Assembly (NCBI RefSeq): GCF_000003815.2
Contig: NC_049981.1
Location: 16,360,063 to 16,424,062, forward strand
DNA: 64,000 nucleotides
Source of the DNA: Branchiostoma floridae
Taxonomy: Eukaryota > Chordata > Leptocardii > Amphioxiformes > Branchiostomatidae
Direction: 5' to 3'
Shown here: positions 13,051 to 26,086 of the stretch, piece by piece
How the letters are laid out: each line of letters opens with the position of its first letter
Numbering within the stretch: position 1 is the stretch's first letter
Notes under the pieces: generated by a model
Told to the model about the DNA's origin: nothing
Seen by the model: only the letters and a program-made list of their open reading frames with translations
Database searches by the model: none
Program-made: the position numbers and the translations under genes

Positions 13051-13560
13051 TTCGTACCTCTACGATCATTTGAAGGCCTACATGATATATTGCAAACAAA
13101 ATGGTATTTGTTTATGAATTGTTTTCGAACCGATTCCAAACACTACGTTCTTTTCTACAAAATAAACAAATCTCATAACGAAACTGTCTTCAAATATTAT
13201 TATGGATGGCGTATATGAATCAGAAAGCATATCATGTAAAGCCAACAATCGGAAGCGAATTACAAACGAAAATAATTCATGGCTTTTTTGTTGATCGAGG
13301 TTTTTCAACATGTACTCCGTAATGTGGTTTTGTTGAGTACAGTTAGACATAATGGCAAAAACACTCTGCTGCTAGTTGCTTTGGGAAAAAAATCTTAATT
13401 GATCCATATAGTGCCACCAGACCATTACACTAGAAAGTAAAGCACCACTTGGCAGTTTTTTTCCAATGGGGCCATAACACCGCTAATCGCCCGTATACAT
13501 CCATCATAACATAAAAATGTCAAACCTGCTGTCACAAAGTTCTCTGGGATTCGTTAAGCT

Positions 13561-13790
13561 AAGAAGTTGAGAACGGCGCTAGCACCTGCGATGGGTACGT
13601 GACGTGTTCCCATTTGACCTGTGCCTCTGGGATTAGGGGTAATTGGAGGCCTCGTTATTGAGGAAAGCCACACTTCAACCACATTAAAGAGCTCACGCAC
13701 ATCAATACAAGTACACATATGTAGGGGTCCTGGACTGTGTGACTTGTTCAATACCTTACGGCCTGATCCGATGATCTCCTAGAGTACACA
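13561..13790 (+). mobile_element. SINE body fragment
   Basis: GAGGAAAGCCACACTTCAAC, CACATTAAAGAGCTCACGC and CTTACGGCCTGATC correspond to the GAAAGCCATACCCC...CACGTTAAAGGACC...CTTACAGTCC stretch of the SINE at 39898. No box A or B is retained. Confidence 0.45.
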
Positions 13791-16700
13791 AGGAACCTAT
13801 TCTGTCACTCGTTCCATAGATGCGGTAGAGTTCAATACTTGAATAGAAATACTGTAGGTGTATTCACCGAAATGTTACCGAAACAAACTTGATGAAACAT
13901 CCATCACATAGAAACCTGATGCGGTATGTAAAATTATTTACGGTAATTTAATCTCGTAGGCAAACTAGGACGACGTAGGAATGGGAATTGAAAACCTCTG
14001 GTTTGGAACTACATTGTGTGATTACTTCCGACAGGTGCATTGATTTCCTTGGAGCGTGAATTCTGTCCAATAAATCACCAAGAATTTGTTTTGAATTGCA
14101 GATATAGCTTTTGAGATAAATGTTTAAACTTTCTCTGCCTCTTCCTCATTTACTACTTCAGTCTTAGTATGATTTCAATGCTAAATATAGTTGTCGACAG
14201 AGAGAGGGAGAAGGATTCCATTTTCGCCAACTTTTCCTGCTGATGAAATGCCTCCATCCAATGTGCAACAGCTCACGTACATACGCAAGGAGTGGTGTCT
14301 TTAGGGAACTTCTACCACAGACACTCAAGTCTCTACACCATTACGTTCAGACATGTTATATGTTGAATGATCGCCGCGGTCGCAGAGTTAACTGCGATGC
14401 TTTATAGGCTGAATCCATCTAACTTTACAAAAGCGCAGGAAAATGCGAGCACACAAAATACCTTGAGACAGATTTGCTCAGTATATGACAAGAATATAAG
14501 ATTAGGATTCAGAGTCAAAGTAGTTACATTGTTCAAATCGTTTTTTACTCGGGTTTAGTAAGAGAAGTTACACTTATATTTCTTATTAATGTGCTGAACT
14601 AGCAAAATTGTTTTATGTTGATTCAGACTTGGGATGAGTCAAAGCCCTGCAATGGCCTCTCGGCGTTTCCGTTGCCCTGACAGTTTAACTCTGCCCCCTT
14701 CCCACCCCCCCACCCCCCATTGCGCCATTGCTGACATCTTCAACCCAGGACACGTTATCCGTTATTCTAACTTTGTTCCTCGATACTATATAAAAGAAAC
14801 GCTCGACGATTTCTTATTTTCGGTTCCAATAACGTCTTATCTCCAAGTTCATAAATGTTCATTTACATTCACATCACATGTGTTTATTGGTCACGTTCTT
14901 TGAACACGCCAAGCATATGGAAAATTTACCTTAAAGTCTTATGTATTTACAATGAAGCCTATAGTATTAAATACTTTGCATGAATATAGCTATCAGAATT
15001 GCATACATGTAATAATTGTGAAAAATAACGGCAAACTTCCACCTGCTCTCACATGGGTACGTGTCCTGTTCACATGGGTACGTGTCTTTACTTGAATTTT
15101 GTATGACTGAGATTGTGTAGTCGAGGTGCAACTACGTTAGCCAGAAAACCTTTGTCTTGCGTGATTGATAAAAAAAGCTTCTTTAAATTAGAAGTTTGGG
15201 CTTCTCCGCTGATTGTAAGGAATGTAATTATTAGAATACATTTATTCGTCAATAAACAAGATTTATCTCAAGCTCCAAGCTACGTACCCACAGTGGCTGC
15301 ACCCACTACTTATACTGATTGATGGCGTGTAAGGGGACTAATGACACCGGCCTGGTCTCTAGTTATGATTTCATCCCATGAGAAGGGCAGAAGCAAAATT
15401 ACAACCCTGGAGAAATCATCCTAATAAGGCCTTCTCTTAAATGGGTTTAGTCACAATTGGACGCTTGCGAGTACTACATTAAAACTGGTACGCACCTATG
15501 TGACCAAAGTGTTACCCCAGACAATTAACACCTAAAACGCAAAATAACGTTGAACTGGAAACAGTGATAAATGGTGTTTTTCCTCAAGGCAAACGAGCCG
15601 CTGATGTATTGCACATCTCTGCCAGTAAGTGCGTTGCATCACATGTGTCAACGTCTGAATGATTCTATAGGCATGAGAGACTCCATAGAAAGGTGCAAAT
15701 AACACGCAGACCCTTTGGATAATATAGCCCATACGGTATGCCTGCGTCTTATCACGTATGCTGTTAACAGCATGGGTAAATGCCATCCATATTTTGCCTG
15801 CGTGGATAAGAAGTTGTGACAAAAGTGAGAGAGTTTTGTTTAGCTCTCCCCCGAGTGCTACCATACACCATGAAGACAAATGTAGGGACTCTATATGCTC
15901 TAATGAATGTTTAAGGAAATATTCCCATTCTGCAGTACCATTATGCATGGTGCCAAGATTTGTTAACAGCAGACTCTGCGTCCACCTATGCATTACATTT
16001 GCAGCTTGCAAAGTTGACTAATTATTTCCAGCATACTACTGCAATTTCTCATGTTAACGAACGGAACGTAGTGGCTCATTAAATTTGGCAAGTTACAGTG
16101 AAAATATCTCTAGCAAGAACAAAAGGAGCTCCATCGTAGGCTTGCTCCGTTAGTAACGTAATGGGCCGATTCATTTTGTGAAGTTCAAAGCGAAACAGCT
16201 TTATGGAACGAAAGGGTGTACTTTCCAGAATTTGTAAAGGTATAGATGAAAAAAAGGTTACGTCTTGGAAATAGTTCCTAGTTGCAGATGTCAGGAATAT
16301 TTTGATTAAAGTCTTGAATGTTTTAGTTCTCCTAATGAATCCGACGTGAAAAAGTCAAATTTTGATATAGTGTCGGCATTATGTGCTGTGAAAATTGACG
16401 CTGAGTGATATATATTTCATCTTCGAATTCGTTTACTGCTGCGGAGTGGAATGGGTTTGTAATCGTGGTGCATATATCAAAGTATTCCAACGCCATCTGC
16501 AAGACCATGGGGACCGAATCAGCTATGTTGCTTAACATTCATTTATCATTTCGAATATTAATGTGCTCTGGGCAGAAAAAATGGTTCAAGGCTTGTACTA
16601 CGTAGAACTCCCAACTTTGCAATTGTAAATGCGTCCACACTCATAACTTAAGATGTGTTATCTATTCTGTTGAAACCTTGTCCAATTAAGAGGCTTGCAA

Positions 16701-19700
16701 TTAGATATTTTCTTGGTACTGTCTTAAGAGAGACAAATATTCCACAAACTTGTTACTCCACAGTAGGTGACTTATCTTCGTTAACCAGCCGGTGGGTCAT
16801 TATCTCATGTGATTGCCAGCACCGTGCCAGTGTTCAGCAGAACGAGATTCTAAGACTAAACTACAATCAAATTAGATGAGCATTTAAACCCAGCGTTTCT
16901 ATGTCACGTTTTATCCTTCTCTTTCGACACCACTCCTACTATTGAAGTATTCACGGAGTGAGTGCTTGAGTCGATTTTAAAGAGCTTAATGGATGTTTAA
17001 AACATTGAGATATATTCCAATTTTTCTTCACATGCATTGTCACTCATAATATTCCTTCATTCACATGCACTACTCATAATATAAATGATCAAAATGAAGA
17101 GAGTGGTTCACAGCGATGTGTTTGATAACCTTATTTGATATATTTTAACTTATTCAAATCTAATTTGAAGTCATGATGAGAAAAACTAGTTTCTTCACTG
17201 AAGAAATTCAGTGGTATTGATTTCCTAAAGTCGCTGTCACAAGAACCCATCAGGTCTTTTGGCAAATCACTTTGCTGATTCACCGTAGGGGGTTATTTAC
17301 CTTTCCCACAAGATCAAGCGATAAAAGTGATGGTTTCCAGCAGGTGGTAGCACGACTTTGCTTTAACCCTGCTCGCCAGCGTGCATCCTTCATCCAGTCA
17401 GACGGAAATAGAATGTTCCCTGGTGTCCATTGCATCTCCGTAACCTGTCCCTTAATGCCTGATTGATATTATTATTTCAAAAGCGTGGCCTTAGAAGGAA
17501 AGTTTACGAAACTTGGTGTAACATTTCATGGAAGTAGGGCCAAATTAGACAGCGCATTATTAGAATTGCCGCGAGTGATTCAAATGTGACAACTGCAATA
17601 GGAACGTTAAGGTAATCATAAGATAAGACTGCAATCTACAAAAAGGCAATATCAAAGCGTCGCCCGGAGCTTGCTGTGGAAGTTATTGCCACAAGGTCTC
17701 TTGGTATTTCATTTAGTAGAAGGATGTCTGTCCACTTGTGATTGCATTGTTGCGAGCGCTCTTCTAGAAGTTGGGTCTTTCATTTCGTATCATATGCGTG
17801 ACACGGTCTATATCCTCGACCTGGACGGTGTACATTTGGATAAATATGCTGTAGGCAAGATTACCATCTCACTTGTGGGCCCTGGTTCACAACATTGCCC
17901 CTTTCTATCTTGGTCATTCTCATGTTCTTTTGATGTGTGGCGACCTCTCAGATAGCCCGTATCAATTATTGTGTTGGCGCTGAGTATTTTGAAGTTCGTT
18001 CATTACATCAACTCTTAACAAATGACCTTTATTATTACTGTCGTTTTTTATGTCTTAAGACAATCATCATTAGCATCACCACGATCATAATTGTACCCGT
18101 TAAAGCAACCACTAGTTAACTTGCTTGTAAGTCTTTTCATAACTGTCACTTGAAGAATACCCATGATTTATCGATGAGTCAAAACATACGCTCGTACACT
18201 CTAAAGCAATGTAACCTATTGGCACCCGTTCAAAATTTGCGTGGTGCGATTTATTGGTGTCCGTATTGGAGCCTTTATGAGTTTGAAGACATCAATTCAA
18301 AGTCACGTACTTTACTTTATTTTTTAAGAACACCTTGACAGTTCAGAAGACAAAGTTGCTATCAGACCTTTACTGTACTTTATGTAGTGGTTTACTTTTA
18401 GTATTGTTGTTACTGGGCTTTAAATAAAATTGTTTTGTAGCAAAGCCCCTTGGAACAAAATGACCAAGAACCCCAAACAGTTTAGATCTAAAAGTTACAA
18501 CAGACCTTTGCCCAAATCACAGTAAAATATACACGTAATCGTTAGAGGGTGTATACTCCGACCTAGGAACTAAATACCAAGAGTTACAAAGCTACCAATC
18601 TGTAGCATGTAATGGTCAGTAAAGCAGCTTGAAATAATGAAAACAGTAAAACATACTGCTTAAACCTGGTCTAACACTATCGGCTACAGGAAAGTAGGAG
18701 AAATGTGATATGGGGCAGTGTGGGATTGCATTTGCATTGATAAACGTTATAGTGGTGGTATTGATGTCTATTTATCATTATGGAAATAAGTCAGTTTTGT
18801 TAGGACAAAACTAAATTCCATTCATAAAGCCATCAATATCTCATTCCTTGTATGCCTATATCATATATCTGCCAGTGTCATTTTGCGGTATCAGGTATAG
18901 CTGCAATCAATCCGCAGCGGAAAGTATCAAAAAGTCATTGTATGTCACAGGGTCCTCTAATAAATATGTAATGCTAGTATTATGCTACATTTCCATATGA
19001 TACGTAGGGCGTTATGTATTGAACAATAATTACAAAATAACATCTTTTAAAACTCTCAAGCACATCAGTAAAAGACTGGTGTCTCTGAAGTGCATCATGC
19101 TACTACTTCTACAGGGCTAACCTGCATACATTTGAGTTAAAATACATGAATACAATTCATATAAAATAGTCTCTGCCAGTTCTAGTTAATACAAATAGAC
19201 GGTTTAGGTCACGGTGGATATATTTCTTACACACACACATACATGCTGTATACACACAAACACGGGTCCACAGGATTGTTAGTAACATTTTGCCAAGCAA
19301 TTGTAGCCACCCATTCATTAATAATCAATCAGTTGATAATGGATACAACGATGTCTTTCACATGTCAAATAGAGTATTTGTATGTCAGCATTAACCATGC
19401 AATATACCTTGCAGATCGAATTACGGTGGTTTCTGACGATATGCAAAATACACGGTAAAAACAACAAAAAATTGCACGTATCATTTTTTTATATCATGTC
19501 TTTTCCATTACCAATGAAAATTCTTAGACACATATCAGATGTAATGTTTCGGAGGTGCTAGAGGTGAGCTAGATAGCTAGATCACCGTGTCCATGGCAGC
19601 TACTGCTTCAACTACATGTCGTGAACCCTTACCGTCAATACGTCGGCAAGCCAGAGATTAACGGACAGGATTTAATGTTACTGAGATAGAAATTGTGTGT

Positions 19701-20279
19701 GTTTTTCTAGAGATAAGAGCGTAGTGTATTTCCATCAGTAACCTTTCACGTTCCTCTCGTCATCTGACATCATGTAAAAACACAGGACAGCACCATGAGT
19801 TACTATTTCATTACATTATCGATTTTTGTTTTGAGGCGGGACAGTCATTTGGGGTATCGGCAAATCACAGCTCTCCCTGATGCATGAGTGCTCCTACGGA
19901 AAACCAGTGAGCGTTCTTTGCGTTTGAGTGGTCTTCTTGGAATCAATTAAGGAAATTCCGACGTGGAGATTCCTTAAAGGTACCGTGCAAGGGCGTGTGT
20001 CTGTGCAAAAGTTGTCCTGTCCTTGAGCAGAACGCCTTCGAACGGGGATTAGGTCAATTCCTATAGGTTGTCTGATGTAAGATGACGGAATGTAATGATA
20101 TTACGAGACCACCATCGCGGATGTCAGAGAGATGTGAGAGGACTCTTTGATGTGGAGACCAAATGAACGACCTGATATCGATATGAGAGCAGCCCTCTAG
20201 CGATCTGTCACACATTGAGCAACGCCAGACTGGAAGACCGCCAGCTGCAGTCGACACCGCGTTCTAGAGCCTTTTGAAC
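13791..20279. other. Upstream flank of the receptor gene, no gene recognised
   Basis: The longest frame is 159 codons on the minus strand (15532-16011), with no recognisable motif, no usable neighbours and ordinary composition. No tRNA or rRNA was recognised. Cis-regulatory elements of the receptor may lie here but cannot be identified by eye. Confidence 0.5.
15050..15086 (+). repeat. Two-copy 21-bp direct repeat
   Basis: CACATGGGTACGTGTC occurs at 15050 and 15071 with CTGTT between. Confidence 0.8.
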
Positions 20280-20356
20280 GATTTTAGTCCGGCTCAATAT
20301 ATCCATGTAGTTAGGGAAGAGTTCTGTGTCATCAACGGCAGCAACCGAATAACAAC
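20280..20356 (+). promoter_or_regulatory. iGluR 5' leader and possible core promoter
   Basis: An AT-rich CAATATATCC (about 20295) lies 50-60 bases before the ATG, and an in-frame TAG at 20312 bounds the coding region. No CpG island or clear initiator is visible. The TATA-like string could equally be part of the transcribed leader; a transcription start cannot be fixed from sequence. Confidence 0.25.
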
Positions 20357-20435
20357 ATGTGGAGATTTGATGTGATCATCCTTGCGATTTGCTCTCTGGC
20401 TATGATGGCATTGGGAAACATGACTACCACTACTG
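20357..20435 (+). CDS. iGluR coding exon 1: start codon and signal peptide
   Basis: Encodes [17 protein letters not shown] and a further nine residues, a short N-region followed by a hydrophobic core, which is a typical signal peptide. It ends in a Thr run and then splices at a GTGAGT donor in phase 1. An in-frame TAG lies 45 bases upstream at 20312-20314 and -3 is A, so this ATG is the natural start. The 10.9-kb intron that follows is the longest in the gene. Confidence 0.8.
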
Positions 20436-23400
20436 GTGAGTATTCCCTCACTTTGCCAGAAAAGGTATGATGAAAGAAACGGTGAAAGGTAATCTATTCT
20501 TAGTGAACACGATGTCTGTTACTTGAATGGACGTTTTCTCAGGGGAAATTTTCTGGATGCTCTGTGTTTTACGTAGCGAAATAATGTTTACTGTACCATA
20601 TCCTTCACTTTTATGAAAGACAATATAAACGCTGAGTATGTCTGCTGTCCATACGTAAGTAGCATCATTCTGCGCTGTGTGCTGCCGCATTTCTAGATTG
20701 GCGTAGAATGGTGCATCTCCTCAAATGTATATGCCCACATGCTATCAGGATTTGTAGCTTTGTTAAATGACTTAAAAGTTTACGATGGCAATAGAATTTG
20801 CTATGACGAAGGAGCTTTTAGTCCTATACTAGCACAATAATTCATGTTGTGAAATGGTCTTTCTTATTGTAAAAATGACATTGTGAACATATCAGTTTAT
20901 TTCCACCTGTTAGAAAAAATCCAGCCAATTTACTGTGTTTTGCCTAAAATATAATTAGGATACGTAGTTTTTAATGGAAGTGCTGATTTAATATTCAAAC
21001 TATAATCAATAAGAATTAACCTGCATGGCCGTAGATACTTTATGATACTGTAAAGTCGATTTTCAAACTTACTTACTTATACAGATTTTAACCAAATATT
21101 ATCTAAGTTTCGCAAAATAATGAAATGTGCCTCATTCTCACAGTACGGTACCAAATCTCTGACTGGCAGATTCTATTACGAGCACTGCAGTCAAATCATC
21201 GCAACGGCAATGGCCAATGCACAACCAATAGAAATTGAAAATAAAGCCGCAGCAATACACCGAACTGTGTGTAGGCAGTACATTGCCAGTTAAAGCTTGA
21301 GGAAGGGTGTTAAAACACAGCATGTCATAGCTTCTTCAACAACGTGGATTTGGTGATCGTGTGGGGATTTCTGTTTGGTCCCATTACCAACGAAACATCT
21401 GGATGGACTAATGCTTGACACACATAATAAAGCCATGTATCTGTTTTCGAGGGCTTATCAATGAACTGCGTAACCTCTAAATGTAAGCTTCTCGTGAAAG
21501 GTCATAATGGCATTGCTCCATTGTATTCAGCTGGTTTCCACAGCTGTCCTACCACCAGAGTTTCTTCTTTCTGAAATCAAAGATCTAATGTGGTTGGCCT
21601 TGAATCTAGATGGCAGGCCAGCACTTCAGCACCCGAGGAGTGCCACAAGGAAATATTTCCTCAGTCCCTCGGGCTCAGTTAGCCAGAAAAGGCAGAAGCT
21701 TACAGTGGCCGACTAAAACCCAGTCTGTAGCTCTGAATGGCACTGAACGGCCATTTTATGAGATTGCCTCCAATGAGCTCATTCGGACATGTCGTGTGCC
21801 ATTTATTATGTGTCTATCATGTAGTGCGTAGTGACACATAGAGCAATACGTTTCCAAAAGGTCGCTAGCCCTTCCCTCGAGGCCCCTGCTCGAACACGAG
21901 ACACTTTACGTCCCTTCCGAAAGACGGTTGCAGCCCAACCGACATGTCCTACCCAGGATTAGAGCCTGGGTCTCACTGTAATACCCCCTTTCCACTAGGA
22001 CGGCGCTCTCACCGCGCTCTCTCTGCGACCTAAAATTTGACAGATCGCTCAACAAATTCTACAGAAAAGAAACGAAGCTTTTTACACTTTGTGTGTTTTG
22101 TTGTCTTCTCGTTCACACTTTAACGTTTTGTATTGTATACCCAGTGTGAAAGCGAAGGATAGACATATCATATTTAAGTCGCAGTGAGAGCGCATCGCGA
22201 TCGCCGTCTAGTGGAAAGGGGGCCTTACCAACCAGGAGCTGAACTGTAAGGCTGCTACCAGTTGAGCAACCCACTTGTTATTCATTTCACATTCGTTTTC
22301 CTTCATCAAATCAGTCACCGTTTGATAAGCTCTCTGGAGCCGGATAAAGTTGTAATAGGGCAGTTGATGGAGTGCTTTCATCAACAGTTGTGTTATTGAA
22401 GGAAAGTTTTCTCATAAAATGCATGCATTTCATTGGATTCTGCAAAAGGTAATTAGGTGTTTTTATGACCTCCAATGAAATGCAAGACTTGTAAATGGTA
22501 TCTTAAGGACGATGTTTCACATGAGCGTAAAACGCTGTAATATAGCAGTTTAATGAGCTATTTCTTTAAGGGATATTTTGCTCGATATGTACCATTTTAT
22601 TGTATTCATTCAAAATGCAATAATTGTTATGTACAATTGCATAACAAATGGTACAAGACAATGTTGCATAAGACGACATATACATAACAATTGTATTATT
22701 ATGTAATATTGAACACATACTTGTTTCAATATCATGCAGTTTTGTAACGTTATCATTGTTTAATTTCCTTGTTAGAAAAGTAAAGGGCACGTGTAGGAAA
22801 ATACGTTAACGTGGATGTGCACAGTTAGTCATATATAAATCAAGAAAAATGATTATTCTGATCTTTTGCCATAGATTGTGATAATGCGCAGTAATATTTC
22901 ACATTAAAAAAAATCAAGATATTTCAATGATATTGAAAAAGCAATGCACGTGCGGTAATCATGCACATATTACTAAACAAAATGGGTCAGTTTGGACCCT
23001 GTCAAATGTCTTTTGTCGCATAACATTTTTGGCATTTGCTGATTAATGAAGTATCTTTGTGAGCTTTTACAAAATATAGAGCTTATCAAAGGTTTTTAGG
23101 AGCGACCTTTTGTATTTCAATCTCACCGTCTTTGTAATGGAAAAGTTCACGCACTGCAATCTTATATAACCATCTCTTATCAAAGAAGAAGCTATAATAA
23201 AATTAATTGTTTTTTATGTAGGGCGATAAAATGAACATAGACGTGAATCCAATGAGTTGTTTCTATGTACTTATATGCAAGGTCAAGCTTGTGTAAGGTT
23301 ATGATTTATGCTTGTTGAGGGCTTAAAACCTTCGCGATGAAGTAATTTACGTTTTCCCGTATTAAAGAAGGAGCTGTGGAAGAAAGACTATAGCGAATTG

Positions 23401-26033
23401 CGGTCGAAGCAAATCATGTTACGGCTTTTCTGTGGACGATTATGTACCGGGCGATTGGGATAGAAATATGGTGAGGAATCTGATTATAGCTTGACATGAG
23501 CTCAAGTTAAGTGGTAATGTTATGGAATTTGTCGTTAGTACATTCTTTACATGTATCAAAACATTCTATTATCTTCACTTGTACTAAACTGTACCTACGA
23601 GTAAAACATGGTGATTTAAAAAGTAGACTTAATGCAGTCCTGGCAACGAATTGATCTGTCTTGCAGGCCCAATACTTAGAAGCGCCTTTAAAGTACAAGT
23701 CATTTTAGCTTTCCCCTATCAACCTTGAGGATGTTGGGTCATGGTTGTTGAACATAATGCTCAAACCTCCAGTGGTGTAGTGCAGTAGGAAATCCGCCCT
23801 GCATAGTCACAATGGTAATGATTAACATCAAAGCAGCTTTTGTTTTCAACCCTCTGAATGATTGGCATAGGTCTAGTCGTGTTGCAAAGCTACGTAAGTT
23901 ACGGAGGCAGTCCAATAATTCAATCTCTACAACTGGATAAAAGACAGAGTTATTTCCAGCCGTTCGTCTGACACCCATTACACTCCCTGAAACGGCCGAA
24001 AGTAAACCTCTGTTTTTTATCCAGTTGTAGAGATTGAATTGTATTAGAATTTACCTTGATGTCATCAACGAATAGTGATAAGGTTTTCCGTCCTTAATCA
24101 GCAGTTTTCATTCCGATAAATGGCAGAAAATGAGTGCTAAAAGTTTGATAAACAGATATTTAGATGCCAATGACCATCATGTTTTAAAAATTTATCGAAA
24201 CACAACCTGTTAAAAAGAAACTATGAACTTGGAAATAACCATGATACCCATACAGATTATCAAAAATGTGAAACTTTATCTTCCTGTAGTAATATTGAAT
24301 AGGTCAGTAAACTCTTCACTGACTTGTCTTTGGTGTGTCCAGGTTATTCACATCACACTAAAGGCCACGACCAAGGGTTATCTGAGATTGGTATCGACCT
24401 TATCCTACTTTAACCTTCATCCTTAGGGAACAGATTCTCAGTAAAGATTTCCGATCCGGTAATGTTAAACTGTCAGCGATTTACCGAAACGGAGTAGTTA
24501 CTGCGTCTATATGGCGCCTTGAAGAGGATTGTTCACAAAATGAAGTTCCCAAATGACTGCGAAAGCATATCGATTCAAACGATATCATAGGAGGATACGG
24601 CAGCGTGGCATGCGAGGTCAGCATTTACACCAATTCAGGGGAATTCGCTTGTAGAAAATATCCTATAGATGTAAGGGAGATGAAAGACCTTATTTGCAAT
24701 CATGTTATCAGCCAGAGCTGATTCATTCTAAAGAGGTGACGACTGCATTGCGGCCAAGTGTTTCGGATAAAATTTGAATCTATTACTGCATCGGGCCCTT
24801 TTGTTGTCTTTTCGGTCATGCTTCAAAGTTTTTATGATATTCCAGTTATCAAGTCTGTAATCACTAATCACATTTAGAATAGCGGTCGTCGTAGGTGAAA
24901 AGGGTGTAAAGATCATCTTCGCGATTGATTCTGATAGCACTTATGAGATGTCAATATCCACAGGATCTCCGCCGTTCTGCAGATTTCCAGACTCATTTTC
25001 AATCGTTCATTTCATAACATTTTGCGCATTTATTGTTGAATTATATCAGGGTCATAAATATTCTACACAATTTGGCCCCAAGATGATTTGAGGCCTTTAT
25101 ACTTACGTTTGACCTTGGTGTATAATAGAAATCCTTCATGAATAGCAATAATGTGCTAGTTATGGCCCAGTCGTATTCTGTCAGTAGTACCAACTTTTGG
25201 ATTTTCAGGAAATTGAACAGTCGTCCAATGTAGCATTATACGAGGAATGCAGTGAGGGTATTGTCCTAGCAAATGCAAGCCATGTCCTACCCAATACTGT
25301 GTACCATATCTTGCCAGACTTATACAACTATCGTCGTCTCGAACGGGATGTCTTGTATAGACTATAGCTACAAAGTTTTTTTTGTTACTCTGGGAAGGAA
25401 GGGTGACTCCTGAATGAATATCAGTTAGGTGCGTTACCGCCGTTCGTAGCTGTATCTCTATGTTCCCTTTGCTGCATTCGTATGCAGTTTGTCATGTCAT
25501 CTGATCGTAGTTGCGTAAGTATTTTTCACCACGGTGCCTGTTTAATGTTTATAATGATGCAGTTTTCACTTTGAACAACATGTTTTTGTCTTTTATCTGA
25601 ATCTATGTCATTGCACCCATGAATAAAAACATTGCATCGTTGATTTGCCTGTCGGTAGTCTAAGAGGGTATAAAATACTTAAGCCCAAACCGTAAATACC
25701 ATTGATGTCTTCGCGGAGGTTTGTGTCCTATGGAATCTTTTAATAATGAATGCCAGGTCCAATGATACCCCTGTCACATTTGGCAAAAATCGATTGGACG
25801 ACGATTCTGCGGCAATCGCCCGAGCCTCGCTTATAATGATAACTTTATTGTATAACAATTGTAGAAGATACAACGTATGGCTTAGATGTGACAGGAACAG
25901 TTTTCAGGTGAAAAATACGCGCAACACTCTGTCGATCTTAAATGTGACCGATCTTCTATCGATACGCCCGAGGATCGTGGATAATGTGACAGGGGTATAA
26001 CTGTCATATGTCTAAGAAAGCAAGATATTTTTC

Positions 26034-26086
<53 letters not shown>

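Noticed and set aside
15532-16011. 159-codon minus-strand frame
   Set aside because: No recognisable domain, no convincing splice sites or neighbouring exons, and length is within what chance yields over 64 kb.
25746-26000. 84-codon frame across the TACCCC element
   Set aside because: Coincides with the MITE-like element including its terminal repeats; no protein motif.
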